Shown here in pieces: positions 63,031 through 64,000 of a DNA stretch of 64,000 nucleotides. Numbering within the stretch: position 1 is the first letter of the stretch; the number at the start of each line of letters is the position of its first letter. A program made the translations under genes and the position numbers. Below the pieces are notes generated by a model, which saw nothing but the letters and a program-made list of their open reading frames with translations, was not told where the DNA came from and did no database searches. Source of the stretch: Conexibacter woesei Iso977N (GTDB lineage: Bacteria > Actinomycetota > Thermoleophilia > Solirubrobacterales > Solirubrobacteraceae); contig NZ_AUKG01000001.1 in NCBI RefSeq assembly GCF_000424625.1, positions 868,001 through 932,000 of the forward strand. The letters are read 5' to 3'.

Positions 63031-64000
63031 GCGAGACCACCTCGATGTCCGCGAACGGGTTGAGGTAGGCCTCGTCCAGCGTGACGATGCCGTCGGCGCC
63101 GCGGCCGCCCTCGATCGTCCGCGTCACGTCGCCGAACGTCCCGGCCTCCAGCGCCGTGAAGAGGCTCGTCGAGCGGATGCCCTCGAGCATCCTCGACGCC
63201 TCGTCCAGCACCTTCGCCGCGTGCGTCTGGATCAGCCCGCCGGGCCGCGGGACCAGCTCGGACCCGATGTCGCGCGCGAACGTCGACACGTACGACGACG
63301 CCTGGAGACCCAGGACGCGGTCGTGGATGTGCGGCGTGTGGATGCCCTCGCTCGGCGTGCCGACCGTCTGGATCTCCTGCCCGGTCGCGACCGTGATCAG
63401 GTTGAACAGCACGTCGTTGGCCTGCGTCCGGAACAGGTCGCCGTCCATGTGGCGGGTCGGCGGCATGTACTTGATCGGGCACTCCGGGAACAGCTCGCGG
63501 GTGAGCTGGGCGTGCGCCCACTCCAGCAGCAGGCCGTTCTCGACCCGCGGGTCGATCTCGAACGCGCTGCCGACCGCGATCTGGTCCGGGGCCAGCCCTG
63601 CGCGGCGCGCCAGCGCGTAGTTGATGAACTGCGACGCGACGACCGACGGTGCGGCCTCGATCGCGTCCGCGGTGCGGAGGTAGTTGTCCTCGCCCGTGTT
63701 GATCGTGATCCCGAACAGGCCGTTGATGCGGCGCGAGAAGCGCTGGTCGATCAGCGTCCGGACCGGGTTCAGGTCGCGGTACAGGATCCCGTACAGCGCG
63801 TCGTTGACCATGTTGTCGAAGCCCTCGATCGCGCCCATGACGGCGATCTCCGGCATGCACAGGCCCGAGCAGAACGACGACAGGCGGATGTAGCGGCCGT
63901 GGTCCTTGGACCACTCGTCCATCGCCTCGCGCATGATCTTGAAGTTCGCCTGCGTGGCGAACGTCCCGCCGAAGCCCTCGGTCGTCGGGCCGTAGGGCAC
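63023..64000 (-). CDS. kamD: Lysine 5,6-aminomutase alpha subunit, C-terminal part
   Basis: The frame runs off the right edge; 325 residues are visible of a family of about 520. Seen are GLFGITINTGEDNYLRTADA, VGSAFEIDPRVENGLLLEWA, PPTRHMDGDLF and TPHIHDRVLGLQAS, all typical of the TIM-barrel subunit that binds lysine and PLP. It is the most upstream gene visible of the kam operon. Genes for the next steps (kdd, kce, kal) would be expected beyond base 64000. Confidence 0.95.
   Translation of the reverse strand: MPYGPTTEGFGGTFATQANFKIMREAMDEWSKDHGRYIRLSSFCSGLCMPEIAVMGAIEGFDNMVNDALYGILYRDLNPVRTLIDQRFSRRINGLFGITINTGEDNYLRTADAIEAAPSVVASQFINYALARRAGLAPDQIAVGSAFEIDPRVENGLLLEWAHAQLTRELFPECPIKYMPPTRHMDGDLFRTQANDVLFNLITVATGQEIQTVGTPSEGIHTPHIHDRVLGLQASSYVSTFARDIGSELVPRPGGLIQTHAAKVLDEASRMLEGIRSTSLFTALEAGTFGDVTRTIEGGRGADGIVTLDEAYLNPFADIEVVSHV

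Overview
The window is very GC-rich, has GTG and TTG starts, many 1-14 base gene overlaps (ATGA, GTGA, TGATG) and actinobacterial -10 boxes of the TAGGAT type. Together with large secreted proteins bearing repeated CPAxSxIGT motifs and a great excess of short-chain dehydrogenases, this points to a soil actinobacterium, probably Thermoleophilia/Solirubrobacterales. That placement is inference. No tRNA, rRNA, CRISPR array or mobile element was seen.

Bases 1-20,200 are a mixed chromosomal region: the end of an AraC regulator, a VOC protein, arylamine N-acetyltransferase, several secreted proteins of unknown function, a TetR regulator divergent from a reductase-SDR pair (with a clear palindromic operator between them), a frameshifted paralogue beside its intact copy, a GGDEF-EAL protein, a small HTH regulator, an MFS exporter, a phosphoribosyltransferase, a STAS protein and an acyl-CoA ligase. 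A gene-free stretch (12,683-13,304) holds a row of strong hairpins and is a candidate structured RNA.

Bases 20,240-60,200 form one catabolic island. Its core is a homoprotocatechuate-type meta-cleavage set: extradiol dioxygenase, semialdehyde dehydrogenase, a fumarylacetoacetate-hydrolase/RraA fusion and a dihydrodipicolinate-synthase-like aldolase. Around it lie two branched-chain-amino-acid-type ABC importers with fused permease-ATPase subunits, an APC permease, two YtcJ-like amidohydrolases, two CocE-like hydrolases, two aldo/keto reductases, two MoaF-like proteins, several SDRs, a GMC oxidoreductase, a deacetylase-like hydrolase, a P1 peptidase, dienelactone hydrolase, zinc alcohol dehydrogenase and an HSL-type esterase. 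Two closely similar GntR/FCD regulators lie inside. A palindrome close to GAAATC(C/G)TATA(G/C)GATTTC occurs at most of the promoters, so the island looks like one regulon for uptake and breakdown of an aromatic compound, probably a conjugated or nitrogen-containing one. The last copies, at 60,188-60,211, face a gene-free stretch with four consecutive hairpins, a candidate small RNA.

Bases 60,505-64,000 are a minus-strand operon for cobalamin-dependent lysine 5,6-aminomutase (kamD, cut by the window end, and kamE), a KamB-like P-loop protein, and an M14 carboxypeptidase.
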